NCBI RefSeq assembly: GCF_000020125.1
Contig: NC_010676.1
Coordinates: forward strand, 1,550,001-1,614,000
Source: Paraburkholderia phytofirmans PsJN
GTDB lineage: Bacteria; Pseudomonadota; Gammaproteobacteria; Burkholderiales; Burkholderiaceae
Reading direction: 5' to 3'
DNA length: 64,000 nt
In this document: one piece after another, positions 37,595 through 47,706 of the stretch
Layout of the letters: every line of letters begins with the position of its first letter
Numbering within the stretch: the first letter of the stretch is position 1
Notes under the pieces: generated by a model
What the model saw: the letters and a program-made list of their open reading frames with translations, nothing else
What the model was told of the DNA's origin: nothing
Database searches by the model: none
Position numbers and translations under genes: made by a program

Positions 37595-38122
37595 CTACAG
37601 TGGAAATTTCGTGGTCGAGAGGATTTCCTTGAGCACCATGAACGAGCGGATTTGCCGGACGCCCGGCAGATAGAGCAACTGCTCCGCGTGCAGGCGGTTG
37701 AAGCTGTCGCTGTCGCGCGTGCGAATCGTCATGAAGTAGTCGAATTCGCCGGTCACCACGTGGCATTCCATGCAGCCGGCCACCTTCTGCGCCGCTTTCT
37801 CGAACTCGGCGAACGACTCCGGCGTGGAGCGGTCCAGCACCACGCCGATGATCACCAGCATCCCCGCCCCCGCCGCCTTCGGGTCGATCAACGCGACGAC
37901 GCCGCGGATCAGCCCGGACTCCTTGAGCCGCTCCACCCGCCGCAAACACGCCGGTGCGCTCAGCTTGACTTTCGCCGCCAGCGCGACGTTCGAAATCGAC
38001 GCATCGGTTTGCAACTGCCGCAGGATCGCGCGGTCGATGCGGTCGAGCGCCTGCAGCGGATCGGGCGGGACCGTAGCGGTTGCTGCCGCTGTCGGAGTGC
38101 TACGAATTTTTGTTGCGTTCAT
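37595..38122 (-). CDS. acdR: Lrp/AsnC family regulator of ACC deaminase (AcdR)
   Basis: A 175-aa Lrp-type regulator. The helix-turn-helix spans about residues 24-75 ([40 protein letters not shown]), and the C-terminal half is the RAM ligand-binding domain ([20 protein letters not shown]). It is divergent from acdS with 164 bp between start codons, the arrangement known for AcdR, which activates acdS in response to the ACC substrate. A perfect palindrome lies 39 bp upstream of its start. Its first ~20 residues are an Ala/Thr-rich tail. Confidence 0.92.
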   Translation of the reverse strand: MNATKIRSTPTAAATATVPPDPLQALDRIDRAILRQLQTDASISNVALAAKVKLSAPACLRRVERLKESGLIRGVVALIDPKAAGAGMLVIIGVVLDRSTPESFAEFEKAAQKVAGCMECHVVTGEFDYFMTIRTRDSDSFNRLHAEQLLYLPGVRQIRSFMVLKEILSTTKFPL

Positions 38123-38160
38123 AGGTTCCTATTTGGCTACTTTATTAAGCGGACCATGGT

Positions 38161-38174
38161 TTTAGATTTCTAAA
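38161..38174. promoter_or_regulatory. Candidate AcdR/Lrp box
   Basis: TTTAGATTTCTAAA is a perfect palindrome (6-bp arms, 2-bp centre) in an AT-rich patch between acdR and acdS. Its core TAG-N4-CTA resembles the YAG...CTR ends of Lrp sites. It is 39 bp from the acdR start and 113 bp from the acdS start, placing it where an autoregulating activator could serve both promoters. Confidence 0.65.
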
Positions 38175-38286
38175 AGTATGCCCGATCCAATTTTTTCGCA
38201 AGCTCATTTCCAGCTGTTTTCCCTACCATTTGATCAACGCGACGGTATGCCGTTCGCGTCCCACTTACCCCGACCACGGAGCTGCC

Positions 38287-39303
38287 ATGAACCTGCAACG
38301 ATTCCCTCGTTACCCGCTGACCTTTGGGCCGACGCCGATCCAGCCGCTCAAGCGCCTGAGCGACCACCTCGGCGGCAAAGTGCATCTGTATGCGAAGCGC
38401 GAAGACTGCAACAGCGGCTTTGCGTTCGGCGGCAACAAGACGCGCAAGCTCGAATATCTGATCCCCGAAGCGCTCGCGCAGGGTTGCGACACGCTCGTGT
38501 CGATCGGCGGAATCCAGTCGAACCAGACACGCCAGGTAGCGGCCGTGGCGGCGCATCTGGGCATGAAGTGCGTACTGGTGCAGGAGAACTGGGTGAACTA
38601 CTCGGATGCGGTCTACGACCGGGTCGGCAACATTCAGATGTCGCGCATTCTCGGCGCCGACGTGCGCCTCGTGGCCGATGGTTTCGACATCGGCTTTCGC
38701 AAGAGCTGGGAAGATGCGCTGGAAAGCGTGCGGGCGGCCGGCGGCAAGCCGTATGCGATTCCGGCTGGCTGTTCCGACCATCCGCTCGGCGGACTCGGTT
38801 TTGTCGGTTTCGCGGAGGAAGTTCGCCAGCAGGAAGCGGAATTGGGCTTCAAGTTCGACTACATCGTCGTGTGTTCCGTGACCGGCAGCACGCAGGCCGG
38901 CATGGTGGTGGGTTTCGCCGATGACGGCCGCGCCGAGCGTGTGATCGGTATCGACGCGTCGGCCAAGCCCGCGCAGACGCGCGAGCAGATCACCCGCATC
39001 GCGAAGCAGACTGCGGAACAGGTCGGCCTGGGACGCGATATCACCAGCAAGGACGTGGTGCTCGACGAGCGCTTCGGTGGCCCGGAATACGGTTTGCCGA
39101 ATGACGGCACGCTCGAAGCGATCCGCTTGTGCGCGCGCCTGGAAGGCGTGTTGACCGATCCTGTCTACGAGGGCAAATCGATGCACGGCATGATCGAGAT
39201 GGTGCGCAACGGCGAGTTTCCCGAAGGTTCGCGTGTGCTGTATGCGCACCTCGGCGGCGTGCCCGCGCTGAACGGCTACAGCTTCATTTTCCGCAACGGC
39301 TAA
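38287..39303 (+). CDS. acdS: 1-aminocyclopropane-1-carboxylate deaminase AcdS
   Basis: AcdS cleaves the plant ethylene precursor ACC to 2-oxobutanoate and ammonia, a trait of plant-associated bacteria. The 338-aa PLP enzyme has the expected length and begins [20 protein letters not shown]. The PLP lysine is K51 in [13 protein letters not shown]295 (VYEGKSMHG) and L322 ([10 protein letters not shown]), the residues that tell true ACC deaminases from D-cysteine desulfhydrases, are both present. The ATG at 38287 is chosen by homology; the frame extends to 38230. It is controlled by the divergent acdR and overlaps the stop of a convergent LysR gene by 3 bp. Confidence 0.97.
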   Translation: MNLQRFPRYPLTFGPTPIQPLKRLSDHLGGKVHLYAKREDCNSGFAFGGNKTRKLEYLIPEALAQGCDTLVSIGGIQSNQTRQVAAVAAHLGMKCVLVQENWVNYSDAVYDRVGNIQMSRILGADVRLVADGFDIGFRKSWEDALESVRAAGGKPYAIPAGCSDHPLGGLGFVGFAEEVRQQEAELGFKFDYIVVCSVTGSTQAGMVVGFADDGRAERVIGIDASAKPAQTREQITRIAKQTAEQVGLGRDITSKDVVLDERFGGPEYGLPNDGTLEAIRLCARLEGVLTDPVYEGKSMHGMIEMVRNGEFPEGSRVLYAHLGGVPALNGYSFIFRNG

Positions 39304-40187
39304 ACCAGCCGCTTGCTCAAATGCTCCCTCAGGAATTCCACGAACGCCCGGATCGTGAGGGAGCTTTGCCTGTGCTGCGGATACACCGCGTAGACGCTCG
39401 TCGCGCTGGGCAGGAATGCTTCGAGCACTGGCACGAGCTGGCCGCTTTTGAGCGCGTCGGCGACGATAAAGTCAGGAAGCCGAACAATCCCCAGGCCCGC
39501 GACGGCCGCATCGCGCACCAGTTCGCCATTGTTGGCGCGCAACGGCCCGTGGACCTCGACGCCTTTCGTCACGCCATCGACGACAAACTCCCAGCTCACC
39601 GCGCCGCCGTGCCCGTATAACAGGCACGAATGGCGCTCCAGATCGCCGGGCACCTTGGGCGCGCCACGCCGCCGCACATAACCGGGACTGCAGCAGGCCA
39701 CCATCCGGATATCCACGAGCTTCTGCCCGATCAGCGTGGAATCCGGCAAGCTGCCGATCCGGATCGCCATGTCGAAGCCTTCGCCGACCACATCCACCGT
39801 GCGATCGCTCAATTCCATCTCGAAGCGCACGTCGCCGTGCTCACGCAAAAACATCGCCACCAGCGGCGACAGATGCGCCATGCCGAACGACATCGGCGCG
39901 CTCACGCGCAGCAGTCCGCGCGGCCCGGCGCGCCGCAGCGACATGGCCTGCTCGGCGTCTTCCACTTCACCGAGGATACGTTTGGCGCGCTCGTAAAACT
40001 CCTGGCCGAGATCGGTCACCGCGAGCTTGCGCGTATTGCGGATCAGCAACTGCACGCCGAGCGTTTCCTCCAGCGCCATCACCCGGCGGCTCACGAACTG
40101 CTTCGACAGCGACAGACGGTTGGCGGCGGCCGTGAAGTTATGCGCGTCGACGGTGGCGACGAAAATCCGCATGTCATCGAGTTGCAT
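39300..40187 (-). CDS. LysR family transcriptional regulator
   Basis: A 295-aa LysR-type regulator with an N-terminal HTH ([39 protein letters not shown]) and a co-inducer domain that has [20 protein letters not shown] and [17 protein letters not shown], typical of the CrgA/DsdC-like subgroup. ATG 40187 is preferred to GTG 40199 because AGGAG lies upstream of the ATG and overlaps the GTG. It is divergent from a pirin gene (131 bp) and is the likely regulator of the pirin-DoxX unit. Confidence 0.9.
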   Translation of the reverse strand: MQLDDMRIFVATVDAHNFTAAANRLSLSKQFVSRRVMALEETLGVQLLIRNTRKLAVTDLGQEFYERAKRILGEVEDAEQAMSLRRAGPRGLLRVSAPMSFGMAHLSPLVAMFLREHGDVRFEMELSDRTVDVVGEGFDMAIRIGSLPDSTLIGQKLVDIRMVACCSPGYVRRRGAPKVPGDLERHSCLLYGHGGAVSWEFVVDGVTKGVEVHGPLRANNGELVRDAAVAGLGIVRLPDFIVADALKSGQLVPVLEAFLPSATSVYAVYPQHRQSSLTIRAFVEFLREHLSKRLV

Positions 40188-40318
40188 TGTATTGTCCACT
40201 CCTCAGTGACAGTGTTTCCGATTTTGCGTCGATTATACCGGCGTGGATTGACCTACACTCTCATTCATGGATCGCGGACAAACATCTGGCCGGATCGCAC
40301 AACCCAAGGAGAAAAAAG

Positions 40319-41044
40319 ATGCTTGAAATCAGACACGCCAATCAACGCGGCCGCGCGGAGCACGGCTGGCTCAGCTCGCGTCATACGTTTTCCTTCGCTA
40401 ACTATCACGATCCGAAGCAGAACGGCTTCTCCGACCTGCTCGTGATCAACGACGACCGCGTTGCGCCGGCACAGGGCTTCGGCAAGCACCCGCACCGCGA
40501 CATGGAAATCTTTTCGTACGTGCTGGAAGGCGCGCTGGAGCACAAGGACACGATGGGCACCGGCTCGGTGATCGTGCCTGGCGACATCCAGTTGATGAGC
40601 GCGGGAACCGGCGTCGCGCACAGCGAATACAACCATTCGAAGAGCGACCCGGTGCACTTTCTGCAAATCTGGATCGCGCCGGGACAGAAGGGTACGACGC
40701 CGCGTTATCAGCAGCGTCACTTCGGTGCGGATCAGAAGCGCGGTGTGTTGCGCCTCGTGATCTCGCCGGACGGTGCTGAAGATTCGTTGACGGTGCAGCA
40801 GGACGCGCGGGTCTATGCCGGTCTCTTCGACGGCGATGAAACGGCGCGGCTCGAACTGGCGAGCGATCGCTACGCGTATGTCCACGTGGCGCGCGGCAGC
40901 GTGACTGTGAACGGCGTCGAGTTCAAGGAAGGCGATGGTGCGCGTGTGCGCGGCGAAGAAGCGCTAACCTTCACGCAAGGCCACGATGCGGAAGTCCTCG
41001 TTTTCGACTTGCGCAACATCGAGATGTCGGAGTTGTGGGCTTGA
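40319..41044 (+). CDS. Pirin family protein (YhhW-like)
   Basis: A 241-aa bicupin protein of the pirin family. The N-terminal cupin holds the metal-binding set FGKHPHRDMEIFSYVLEGAL with a later His in GTGVAHSEYNHSKSDPVHFL. The second cupin is in VYAGLFDGDETARLEL and onward. YhhW in E. coli has quercetin 2,3-dioxygenase activity, but the physiological role is uncertain. A strong AAGGAG site lies 8 bases before the ATG. It is followed 77 bp later by a DoxX gene and faces a LysR gene, a widespread combination in proteobacteria. Confidence 0.92.
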   Translation: MLEIRHANQRGRAEHGWLSSRHTFSFANYHDPKQNGFSDLLVINDDRVAPAQGFGKHPHRDMEIFSYVLEGALEHKDTMGTGSVIVPGDIQLMSAGTGVAHSEYNHSKSDPVHFLQIWIAPGQKGTTPRYQQRHFGADQKRGVLRLVISPDGAEDSLTVQQDARVYAGLFDGDETARLELASDRYAYVHVARGSVTVNGVEFKEGDGARVRGEEALTFTQGHDAEVLVFDLRNIEMSELWA

Positions 41045-41121
41045 ACGGCCGATTGAGCTAAGTACGGCTCGCCGGAAACAGGCCGGCGAGCCACCCTCTT
41101 CTTACCCTGTCGAGAAAAATC

Positions 41122-41535
41122 ATGCGCTATACGCTGTTTGAAAATCAGAAGGACGCGGTCATCCTCGTCGCCCGTGTTCTGTTGATGGTGCTGTTCGTCA
41201 TGTTCGGCTGGTCCAAGCTCACGGGCTTCTCCGGCACCGTGGCTTATATGACGTCGAGCGGCGCGCCGGTGCCCGAGTTGTCGGCGGTGATCGCCGTGGT
41301 AATGGAGTTCGTTGTTGGCATCGCGCTGCTGGTCGGTTTCTTCACGCGGCCGCTTGCGTTGCTGCTCGCGGTTTATACGCTCGGCACCGCGTTTATTGGC
41401 CATCATTACTGGAACATGACCGGCGCGGTGCAGTACGACAATATGATTCACTTCTACAAGAACATCAGCATCATCGGCGGACTGTTGCTGTTGTGTGTGA
41501 CGGGCGCCGGGAAGTATTCGATTGATCGGCGTTGA
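41122..41535 (+). CDS. DoxX family membrane protein
   Basis: A 137-aa inner-membrane protein with four hydrophobic helices: VARVLLMVLFVMFGWSKLTG near residue 16, AVIAVVMEFVVGIALLVGFF, LALLLAVYTLGTAFIGHHYW, and NISIIGGLLLLCVTGAG. The conserved GWSKLTGF and the late GGLLLL block are typical for DoxX/YphA. Family members are linked to redox stress and thiol metabolism. It lies after the pirin gene, likely on the same mRNA, and ends shortly before a strong terminator. Confidence 0.88.
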   Translation: MRYTLFENQKDAVILVARVLLMVLFVMFGWSKLTGFSGTVAYMTSSGAPVPELSAVIAVVMEFVVGIALLVGFFTRPLALLLAVYTLGTAFIGHHYWNMTGAVQYDNMIHFYKNISIIGGLLLLCVTGAGKYSIDRR

Positions 41536-41565
41536 GGTTGCTGCATTGTGCGGTGTGTCACGAGA

Positions 41566-41600
41566 AAAGCCGCCCGGTTCGATGCCGGGCGGCTTTTTTT
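41566..41600. terminator. Bidirectional Rho-independent terminator
   Basis: A perfect 10-bp stem (AGCCGCCCGG 41568-41577 with 41585-41594) has a 7-nt loop, a T-run (41594-41600) on the plus side and an A-run (41565-41568) on the other. It ends both the rightward pirin-DoxX transcript and the leftward alkB transcript. Confidence 0.92.
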
Positions 41601-41618
41601 CGCGTCGAACCGTTCGCA

Positions 41619-42773
41619 CTAACCCGCGAACTTCGCGAGGACGCGCTCGCGAATGGCAGGTCGAATATTCGACTGCGCCATGTCGCCACGATAGTGTGCG
41701 ACGACGCGCGGATTCATCACGCGAAACCAGAGCGGCGGCACGTACGCGAGCATGATCATCGTGGCATAACCCGACGGCAGTTGCGGCGCGCCGTCAAAGT
41801 GACGCAGCGCCTGATACGAACGCGTCGGATTCGCGTGATGATCGGCGTGACGCTGCAGCTGATACAGAAAGAGATTGGTCACGATGCGATTGCTGTTCCA
41901 CGAATGCTGCGGCTGGCAACGCTCGTAACGGCCGCTCGCGAGTTGTTTGCGGCCGAGACCGTAGTGCTCCAGATAGTTGACCACTTCCAGTAGCGACGCA
42001 CCGTACACCGCCTGGATCAGCAGGAACGGAACCACGGTCTTGCCGTACAGCGCGATCATGGCGCCCCATAACGCCACGGTCATGGCCCACGCATGCAGAA
42101 CCTCGTTGCGCCACGTCCACGGCGACTTGCCGAGGCGCGTCAGGCGCTGCTTTTCGAGCCGCCATGCGGACGCGATGCTGCCGAGTACCGTGCGCGGCAA
42201 AAAGGCCCAGAACGATTCGCCGTAGCGCGCGCTGGCCGGATCGTGCGGCGTCGCTACCCGCACGTGATGCCCGCGATTGTGTTCGACGAAGAAGTGGCCG
42301 TAAGCGACCGGCGCCAGCGTGATTTTGGCGAGCCAGCGCTCGAAGCGGTCCGTCTTGTGACCGAGTTCGTGCGCCGTGTTGATCGACACGCCGGTCGCCG
42401 CGCCGAGCGAGAGCGCAAAGCCCACGTAGTCGTACCACGTCATTGCATGCGTGCCCACGATCCATAGTGCGCCAAAGAACGACACATATTCGATAAACGT
42501 GGCGAGATACACGACGCGGCGGTAATAGCGCTCTTTTTCGAGCGTGGAGACGATGTGCTCTGGCGGATTGCCGGGGTCGTCGCCGATCAGGTGGTCGAGT
42601 ACCGGAATGATGCCGAACACGAAGATCGGGCCGAACCACCAGAAAATGTGCCAGCCGGTTTGCAGGGCAAAGTTTGCGGCGTGCAGCGGCAGGGTGATTG
42701 TTAGTGCGCCGAGCAGCCATAGATAGCGCTTGCCGTCGACCCAGCGCGCGGGGGCCGCTTGCGATGTTGCCAT
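41619..42773 (-). CDS. alkB: AlkB-type alkane 1-monooxygenase / fatty acid desaturase family
   Basis: An integral-membrane di-iron hydroxylase of 384 aa. All histidine motifs of AlkB are present: HELGHKTD, EHNRGHHVRV, the NYLEHYG signature and QLQRHADHHANP. Hydrophobic helices lie at about 17-60, 85-130 and 225-265. It would hydroxylate the terminal carbon of alkanes using electrons from rubredoxin. No rubredoxin, reductase or AraC/LysR regulator gene is adjacent, so electron donors must be encoded elsewhere. The ATG at 42773 has AAGGAG 7 bases upstream. A role in terminal oxidation of another hydrophobic compound cannot be excluded. Confidence 0.9.
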   Translation of the reverse strand: MATSQAAPARWVDGKRYLWLLGALTITLPLHAANFALQTGWHIFWWFGPIFVFGIIPVLDHLIGDDPGNPPEHIVSTLEKERYYRRVVYLATFIEYVSFFGALWIVGTHAMTWYDYVGFALSLGAATGVSINTAHELGHKTDRFERWLAKITLAPVAYGHFFVEHNRGHHVRVATPHDPASARYGESFWAFLPRTVLGSIASAWRLEKQRLTRLGKSPWTWRNEVLHAWAMTVALWGAMIALYGKTVVPFLLIQAVYGASLLEVVNYLEHYGLGRKQLASGRYERCQPQHSWNSNRIVTNLFLYQLQRHADHHANPTRSYQALRHFDGAPQLPSGYATMIMLAYVPPLWFRVMNPRVVAHYRGDMAQSNIRPAIRERVLAKFAG

Positions 42774-43010
42774 TGTCTCTCTCCTTTTTTGTGTGGCCCG
42801 CGCGGAGCTTGCGCACGGCCGTACTGCGTGCGCATGGGCCGGCGGACTTTTCTTTTCCGACTCCCGGATTTATATGGCTTGATTGGCAGGATAGCCAAGG
42901 AATATGGCCAGGTGGAGGTCTCCAAACGGAGCGAGCACGGGCGCGACAGGCGGGGTGTGGGTCGAGCGGGTGAATGAAACGGCTGTTTTGAAGCGGCGCG
43001 AAGGCCAAAT

Positions 43011-43036
43011 AAAAACGGCGGCCCAAAGGCCGCCGT
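43011..43036 (-). terminator. Rho-independent terminator of ahpF
   Basis: A perfect 9-bp stem (43015-43023 with 43028-43036, ACGGCGGCC) with a 4-nt loop is followed by TTTTT on the minus strand. It starts 27 bp after the ahpF stop. Confidence 0.92.
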
Positions 43037-43062
43037 CTACTTCCACTACTTACTCAACTGCA

Positions 43063-44655
43063 TCAAACCGCTACTGCAACCTCAGCTTCACCAACCACTT
43101 CCACTTCTTCACTATTACGGATCAGGTGATCGAACGCGGAAAGCGATGCCTTCGCGCCTTCGCCCACGGCGATCACGATCTGCTTGAACGGTACCGTGGT
43201 CACGTCGCCGGCGGCGAACACGCCCGGCACCGACGTCGCGCCGCGCGCATCCACGACGATCTCGCCGTGCTTCGACAACTCGACCGTGCCCTTGAGCCAT
43301 TCCGTGTTCGGCACGAGACCGATCTGCACGAACACGCCTTCCAGTTCGATCTGCTTCACTTCGCCCGAACGCAGATCCTTGTAGACCAGACCGTTGACCT
43401 TCTTGCCGTCGCCGGTGATTTCCGTGGTTTGGGCTTGCGTGACGACGGTCACATTCGCGAGGCTGCGCAGCTTGCGTTGCAGCACTTCGTCAGCGCGCAG
43501 CGTGGCGCCGAACTCGAACAGCGTCACTTCGCGCACGATACCCGCCAGATCGATCGCCGCTTCGACACCGGAATTGCCGCCACCGATCACCGCGACGCGC
43601 TTGCCCTTGAACAACGGACCGTCGCAGTGCGGGCAGTACGCGACGCCATGATTACGGTACTCGCGCTCGCCCGGCACGTTGATTTCGCGCCAGCGTGCGC
43701 CCGTCGCCAGAATGATCGTTTTGGCCTTGAGCACCGCGCCGTTTGCCAGACGCACTTCGTTGATGCGGCCCGGGATCAGCGCCTCAGCACGCTGCACGTC
43801 CATGATGTCGACTTCATAAGTCTTCACGTGCTGCTCGAGCGCCGTGGCGAACTTCGGTCCTTCGGTTTCCGTCACGGAGACGAAGTTTTCTATGGCCAGC
43901 GTGTCCAGCACCTGACCGCCGAAGCGCTCCGCCACCACGCCCGTCGCGATACCCTTGCGCGCCGAGTAGATCGCCGCAGCCGCGCCCGCAGGGCCGCCGC
44001 CGACGATCAGCGTATCGAACACTGGCTTCTTTTCCAGTTCCTTCGCGGCGCGCGCACCGGCGTTGGTATCGAGCTTCGCGAGGATTTCCTTCACGCCGCT
44101 GCGACCCTGGCCGAACACTTCGCCGTTCATGAACATGGTCGGTACCGCCATGATCTGGCGCGCTTCGACTTCGTTCTGGAACAGCGCGCCGTCGATCGCG
44201 ACGTGGCGGATGCGCGGGTTGATCAGCGCCATCACGTTCAGTGCCTGGACGACTTCCGGGCAGTTCTGGCATGACAGCGAAAAATACGTTTCGAATTGAT
44301 AGTCGCCGTCGAGGTTGCGGATCTGTTCGATCACGGCATCTTCGAGCTTGACCGGATGACCGCCCACCTGCAACAACGCAAGCACGAGCGACGTGAATTC
44401 ATGACCCATCGGAATGCCGGCGAAACGGATGCCCGTGTCCTTGCCCGGCTCGCCGATCGAAAACGACGGCTTACGCTCGGCGTCGCCACGACGCTCGATC
44501 ACGTTGACGCGCTCCGACAACGTCGCGATATCGTTCAGCAATGCCAGCAGCTCTTGCGATTTTGCGCTGTCGTCGAGCGACGCGACGATCTCGATAGGCC
44601 TGCTAACCTTTTCGAGGTACGTTTTCAATTGAGTCTTGAGATTGGCATCAAGCAT
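43063..44655 (-). CDS. ahpF: Alkyl hydroperoxide reductase subunit F
   Basis: AhpF is the flavoprotein that passes electrons from NADH to AhpC. The 530-aa protein has the N-terminal double thioredoxin fold with C129-x2-C132 in [16 protein letters not shown], a FAD motif [18 protein letters not shown] (~218-235), the redox pair C341-x2-C344 in [15 protein letters not shown], the NADH motif [17 protein letters not shown], and [15 protein letters not shown] near the C-terminus. The start at 44655 gives [17 protein letters not shown], standard for AhpF; the frame upstream to 44877 overlaps the ahpC end and is not used. It lies 152 bp after ahpC. Confidence 0.96.
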   Translation of the reverse strand: MLDANLKTQLKTYLEKVSRPIEIVASLDDSAKSQELLALLNDIATLSERVNVIERRGDAERKPSFSIGEPGKDTGIRFAGIPMGHEFTSLVLALLQVGGHPVKLEDAVIEQIRNLDGDYQFETYFSLSCQNCPEVVQALNVMALINPRIRHVAIDGALFQNEVEARQIMAVPTMFMNGEVFGQGRSGVKEILAKLDTNAGARAAKELEKKPVFDTLIVGGGPAGAAAAIYSARKGIATGVVAERFGGQVLDTLAIENFVSVTETEGPKFATALEQHVKTYEVDIMDVQRAEALIPGRINEVRLANGAVLKAKTIILATGARWREINVPGEREYRNHGVAYCPHCDGPLFKGKRVAVIGGGNSGVEAAIDLAGIVREVTLFEFGATLRADEVLQRKLRSLANVTVVTQAQTTEITGDGKKVNGLVYKDLRSGEVKQIELEGVFVQIGLVPNTEWLKGTVELSKHGEIVVDARGATSVPGVFAAGDVTTVPFKQIVIAVGEGAKASLSAFDHLIRNSEEVEVVGEAEVAVAV

Positions 44656-44807
44656 GGCTATTCGATTCCGTGACGATGGGTGTTGGGTTCCCGGCGCCGC
44701 ACGCATCCGGATAGGACGGGTGCGGCCCGGGCACGTGCGAATCACTGTAAAAAGCGATCCGCACGGTGATGCGCCGTGAGGCGCCAACTGCGAAAGGTCG
44801 TGAGACC

Positions 44808-45371
44808 TTAGATCTTGCCGATCAGGTCGAGCGACGGGGTCAGCGTTTCTGCACCCGGCGTCCACTTGGCAGGGCACACTTCACCCGGGTGAGCCGCGAT
44901 GTATTGCGCAGCTTGCACCTTGCGCAGCAGTTCGCCGGCGTCACGGCCAATGCCGTTGTCGTGAATTTCGGCCAGCTTGATTTCGCCTTCCGGGTTGATC
45001 ACGAACGTGCCGCGCAGTGCCAGGCCTTCTTCTTCGATCAGCACGTCGAAGTTGCGCGAGATGGCCAGCGTCGGGTCGGCGATCATCGGGTACTTGATCT
45101 TCTGGATCGTATCCGACGTGTCGTGCCATGCCTTGTGCGTGAAGTGCGTATCGGTCGACACGCTGTAGATTTCGACGCCGAGCTTCTGGAATTCGTCGTA
45201 ACGGTCTGCCAGGTCGCCCAGTTCGGTCGGGCACACGAAGGTGAAGTCAGCCGGGTAGAAAACGAACACCGACCACTTGCCCTTCAGGCTTTCTTCCGTG
45301 ACGGTCTGAAAATCGCCATTGTGATAAGCCTGCGCCTTGAACGGTTTGACTTGACTGTTGATGATCGGCAT
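44808..45371 (-). CDS. ahpC: Alkyl hydroperoxide reductase subunit C (peroxiredoxin)
   Basis: AhpC is a typical 2-Cys peroxiredoxin that reduces hydrogen peroxide and organic peroxides. The 187-aa protein has the standard length, the peroxidatic C47 in [18 protein letters not shown] and the resolving C166 in [19 protein letters not shown] site lies 9-10 bases before the ATG. An OxyR-like operator is centred about 110 bp upstream. It is followed by ahpF in the same direction, with 152 bp between them. Confidence 0.97.
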   Translation of the reverse strand: MPIINSQVKPFKAQAYHNGDFQTVTEESLKGKWSVFVFYPADFTFVCPTELGDLADRYDEFQKLGVEIYSVSTDTHFTHKAWHDTSDTIQKIKYPMIADPTLAISRNFDVLIEEEGLALRGTFVINPEGEIKLAEIHDNGIGRDAGELLRKVQAAQYIAAHPGEVCPAKWTPGAETLTPSLDLIGKI

Positions 45372-45462
45372 TTTGCTGAGTCCTCTTTCGGAGTGGTTGG
45401 AAAGTGGAGTCAGTATGTCAGACGACGCTTAATAGGTAAAGCAGTGTATTTTAATCATGACG

Positions 45463-45499
45463 ATAGTCTGACACTATTTATCGCACTGCGGAAGACTAT
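45463..45499 (-). promoter_or_regulatory. Putative OxyR operator of ahpC
   Basis: The site reads ATAG-N7-CTAT (45463-45477), then a 7-bp spacer, then ACTG-N7-CTAT (45485-45499). OxyR tetramers bind four ATAG-type quarter sites at 10-11 bp steps with exactly this layout; three of four quarters are perfect. It lies 92-128 bp upstream of the ahpC start and only 12 bp from the end of the convergently placed regulator gene, so it should serve ahpC. Confidence 0.75.
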
Positions 45500-45510
45500 C
45501 GCGCCGTGCC

Positions 45511-47502
45511 TCAGTCCTTCAGAAGACGCCAGAGGGTAGTGCGGCCAATGCCCAGCGCCCGGCTCGCCGCAGCGCGGTTGCCGCCGGCCTGTTCGAGAGC
45601 GTGGAGCACGTCCCCGCGCGTTGGGCTGATGCGGCTTGGGGCGGGCTCCGCGGCGGCATTCACACCGTTTGCGCCGTTTTTTGTCCCGCTCACGCCGAAG
45701 TCGCTTAACGTCGCGGCGGCCGCCTTCATGCGCCCGAATTCCGGGAACATCGCCTGCCAATCCTGACCGGCGTCACCCGCTGCATCGCCGCAATAGATCG
45801 CGGCACGCGTCAGCAGATTTTCCAGTTCCCGTACATTGCCGGGCCACGCGTAGTGCTCGAACAGCGGCGCGAGAAACGCCAGCACTCGCTCGGACGCGCC
45901 CTCCGTCAAGCCATATTGGAGCGCACTGCGGCTCAACAGGTAACGCGCCAGTTGCGGCACATCGTCACGCCGATCGCGTAGCGGCGGCAATTTTAGCTGA
46001 AGCAGATTCAGACGAAAATACAGATCCGCGCGAAACGCGCCCTGCTCGACCAGCGCGTGCAGATCGCGGTGCGTGGCGGCGATCACCCGCACGTCGACCG
46101 GCGTGGCGCGTCCCGAGCCGAGCTTCATTACCTCGCGCTCCTGCAGCACGCGCAGCAGACGGCTTTGCAGCGCCGCCGGCATCTCGCCGATTTCATCAAG
46201 AAAAATCGTCCCCGTGTGGGCGATTTCGAACAGCCCCGGCTTGCCGCCGCGCCGCGCGCCCGTGAACGCGCCTTCCTCGTGGCCGAACAGTTCGCTTTCG
46301 ATCAGTCCCTCGGGCAACGCCGCGCAATTGAACGCGACGAACGGATTGCCGCGCCGCCGGCTCGCATTGTGGATGCCCTGCGCGACCAGTTCCTTGCCGG
46401 TTCCGCTTTCGCCGCTCAGGAGCACGGTGGCGTCGTGCGCGGCGCCCGCGCGCGCCAGCCGCCGCACGCGCTCGAGCGCCGCCGAGTTGCCGATCAGATC
46501 GTCCAGTTGATGCCGCGCGACCAGATGCTTCGGCCGCTGGCTGGTGCGCAGCGAGCGGTCGATCCGCTGCGCGACCAGCGCGTCCTGCAACGTGATGACC
46601 GAGCCGGAGCGCACGCCCTGCTCCACGATCGGCACGCAATTGACGATCAGCGCGCGCCCGCCGATCTGCTCGATACGCTCCTCGATCGGCAGGTTGTGCT
46701 CGATCGTCTCGCGCAGCAAAGGCCCGACAGCGCGTTCAACTTGCGCGGGCACGTCCTGCTCGCGATCCAGGCCGAGCAGGTCGAGCATGGCGGGATTGAC
46801 GGCTTCGACCTGGCCGGCGTCGTCGAAAGCGGCGACGCCGTCGCGCAGGTGCGCCACGATCGTGTTCAGGCGCACGCGCTTCGATTCCTTCTGGCGGCTC
46901 ACGCGAGCCAGTTCGACCGAGCGCTCGAACGCTTCTTCGACCGCGCCGAGCGAGTACAGGAAAACGCTCGCGAGGCCCGCCTGCTGGGCGAAATCGCACG
47001 CCATGCCGGGGCCGATGATGACGCTGCAGCCTTCCGCGGCGAGGCTGTCGACTGCGAGCCGCACCTCGTCGACCGAACGGTAGGCGCGCTGTTTCAGGCT
47101 GACTTTCAGCCACGCGCTCAGGTCGGCCAGTTCGTGCGAGATCGTTTCGTGCAGCACGAGGCCGATCTGCGCGTTGGGCCACGTGGTCGTGGCGCGGGTG
47201 ATTGCGCTGAGCACGTCGAAGCCGTTCACCTTGACCATGACGACCGGCACGTTCAGGTTGTCGCGCAGGTAGGCGCCGTTCGAACCAGCGGCCAGCACGA
47301 CGTCGACCGATCCCGCGTCCACGTAAGCCTGCAAGGCGGTGACGGCGGCGCCGTAGCCCTCCCGGACGGAGAAGATTTTGGCGCGCCCGGCATAGCGCGG
47401 TGCGACAGTCTCGCAAAGCGACTGCAACCGGCTGATACTCACCAAAGCAATGCCTGGGCGGCCCGGATCGGGATTCGTATGGGACGACGTGAAAGTGGAC
47501 AC
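45511..47502 (-). CDS. PrpR-like sigma-54-dependent activator
   Basis: A 663-aa enhancer-binding protein. Residues ~15-200 are the PrpR N-terminal sensory domain ([40 protein letters not shown]). A PAS-like part follows ([20 protein letters not shown]). The AAA+ domain has Walker [21 protein letters not shown], the sigma-54 loop [16 protein letters not shown] and Walker [13 protein letters not shown] Fis-type HTH ends the protein ([20 protein letters not shown]). GTG 47502 is chosen because GGGAG lies 7 bases upstream and a palindromic operator candidate lies just beyond it; ATG 47547 would put the operator in the gene. It is divergent from a lyase gene with a -24/-12 promoter. Confidence 0.88.
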   Translation of the reverse strand: MSTFTSSHTNPDPGRPGIALVSISRLQSLCETVAPRYAGRAKIFSVREGYGAAVTALQAYVDAGSVDVVLAAGSNGAYLRDNLNVPVVMVKVNGFDVLSAITRATTTWPNAQIGLVLHETISHELADLSAWLKVSLKQRAYRSVDEVRLAVDSLAAEGCSVIIGPGMACDFAQQAGLASVFLYSLGAVEEAFERSVELARVSRQKESKRVRLNTIVAHLRDGVAAFDDAGQVEAVNPAMLDLLGLDREQDVPAQVERAVGPLLRETIEHNLPIEERIEQIGGRALIVNCVPIVEQGVRSGSVITLQDALVAQRIDRSLRTSQRPKHLVARHQLDDLIGNSAALERVRRLARAGAAHDATVLLSGESGTGKELVAQGIHNASRRRGNPFVAFNCAALPEGLIESELFGHEEGAFTGARRGGKPGLFEIAHTGTIFLDEIGEMPAALQSRLLRVLQEREVMKLGSGRATPVDVRVIAATHRDLHALVEQGAFRADLYFRLNLLQLKLPPLRDRRDDVPQLARYLLSRSALQYGLTEGASERVLAFLAPLFEHYAWPGNVRELENLLTRAAIYCGDAAGDAGQDWQAMFPEFGRMKAAAATLSDFGVSGTKNGANGVNAAAEPAPSRISPTRGDVLHALEQAGGNRAAASRALGIGRTTLWRLLKD

Positions 47503-47528
47503 CGCGGCGCTCCCGTCTACGTTGAAAC

Positions 47529-47552
47529 GTTCCACGAAACGTTTCATGGAAC
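47529..47552. promoter_or_regulatory. 24-bp near-palindrome, candidate activator binding site
   Basis: Positions 47529-47552 form two 12-bp arms, GTTCCACGAAAC and GTTTCATGGAAC, symmetric except at one pair. Partial copies occur on either side (GAAACGTT at 47524-47531 and ATGGAAC at 47570-47576). It lies about 90-110 bp upstream of the -24/-12 promoter of the lyase gene, the usual place for an enhancer-binding site, and directly before the regulator's own start. Confidence 0.65.
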
Positions 47553-47639
47553 GAAATTCTCATTGTGCCATGGAACGCCGCGCCGCCTTGCCGTCACTAA
47601 CTTGCTGATTGTTCGAGACAAACCGCCGAGCCTGGCGAA

Positions 47640-47655
47640 TGGCACGCTTCCTGCA
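47640..47655 (+). promoter_or_regulatory. Sigma-54 (-24/-12) promoter of the lyase gene
   Basis: TGGCACG-CTTC-CTGCA (47640-47655) matches TGGCACG-N4-TTGCA with one mismatch and has the obligatory GG-N10-GC spacing. Transcription would begin near 47665, 42 bp before the lyase ATG. The divergent gene encodes a sigma-54 activator, which supports the call. Confidence 0.8.
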
Positions 47656-47706
47656 AATTCCCGCTCGCGCCATTTATCCGACTTTCCTGAAAGGAGACAG
47701 ACCGTC

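Noticed and set aside
46057..47706. Extension of the lyase frame upstream
   Set aside because: It is antisense to the PrpR-like gene and lacks motifs; the lyase start is fixed by its ribosome site and sigma-54 promoter.
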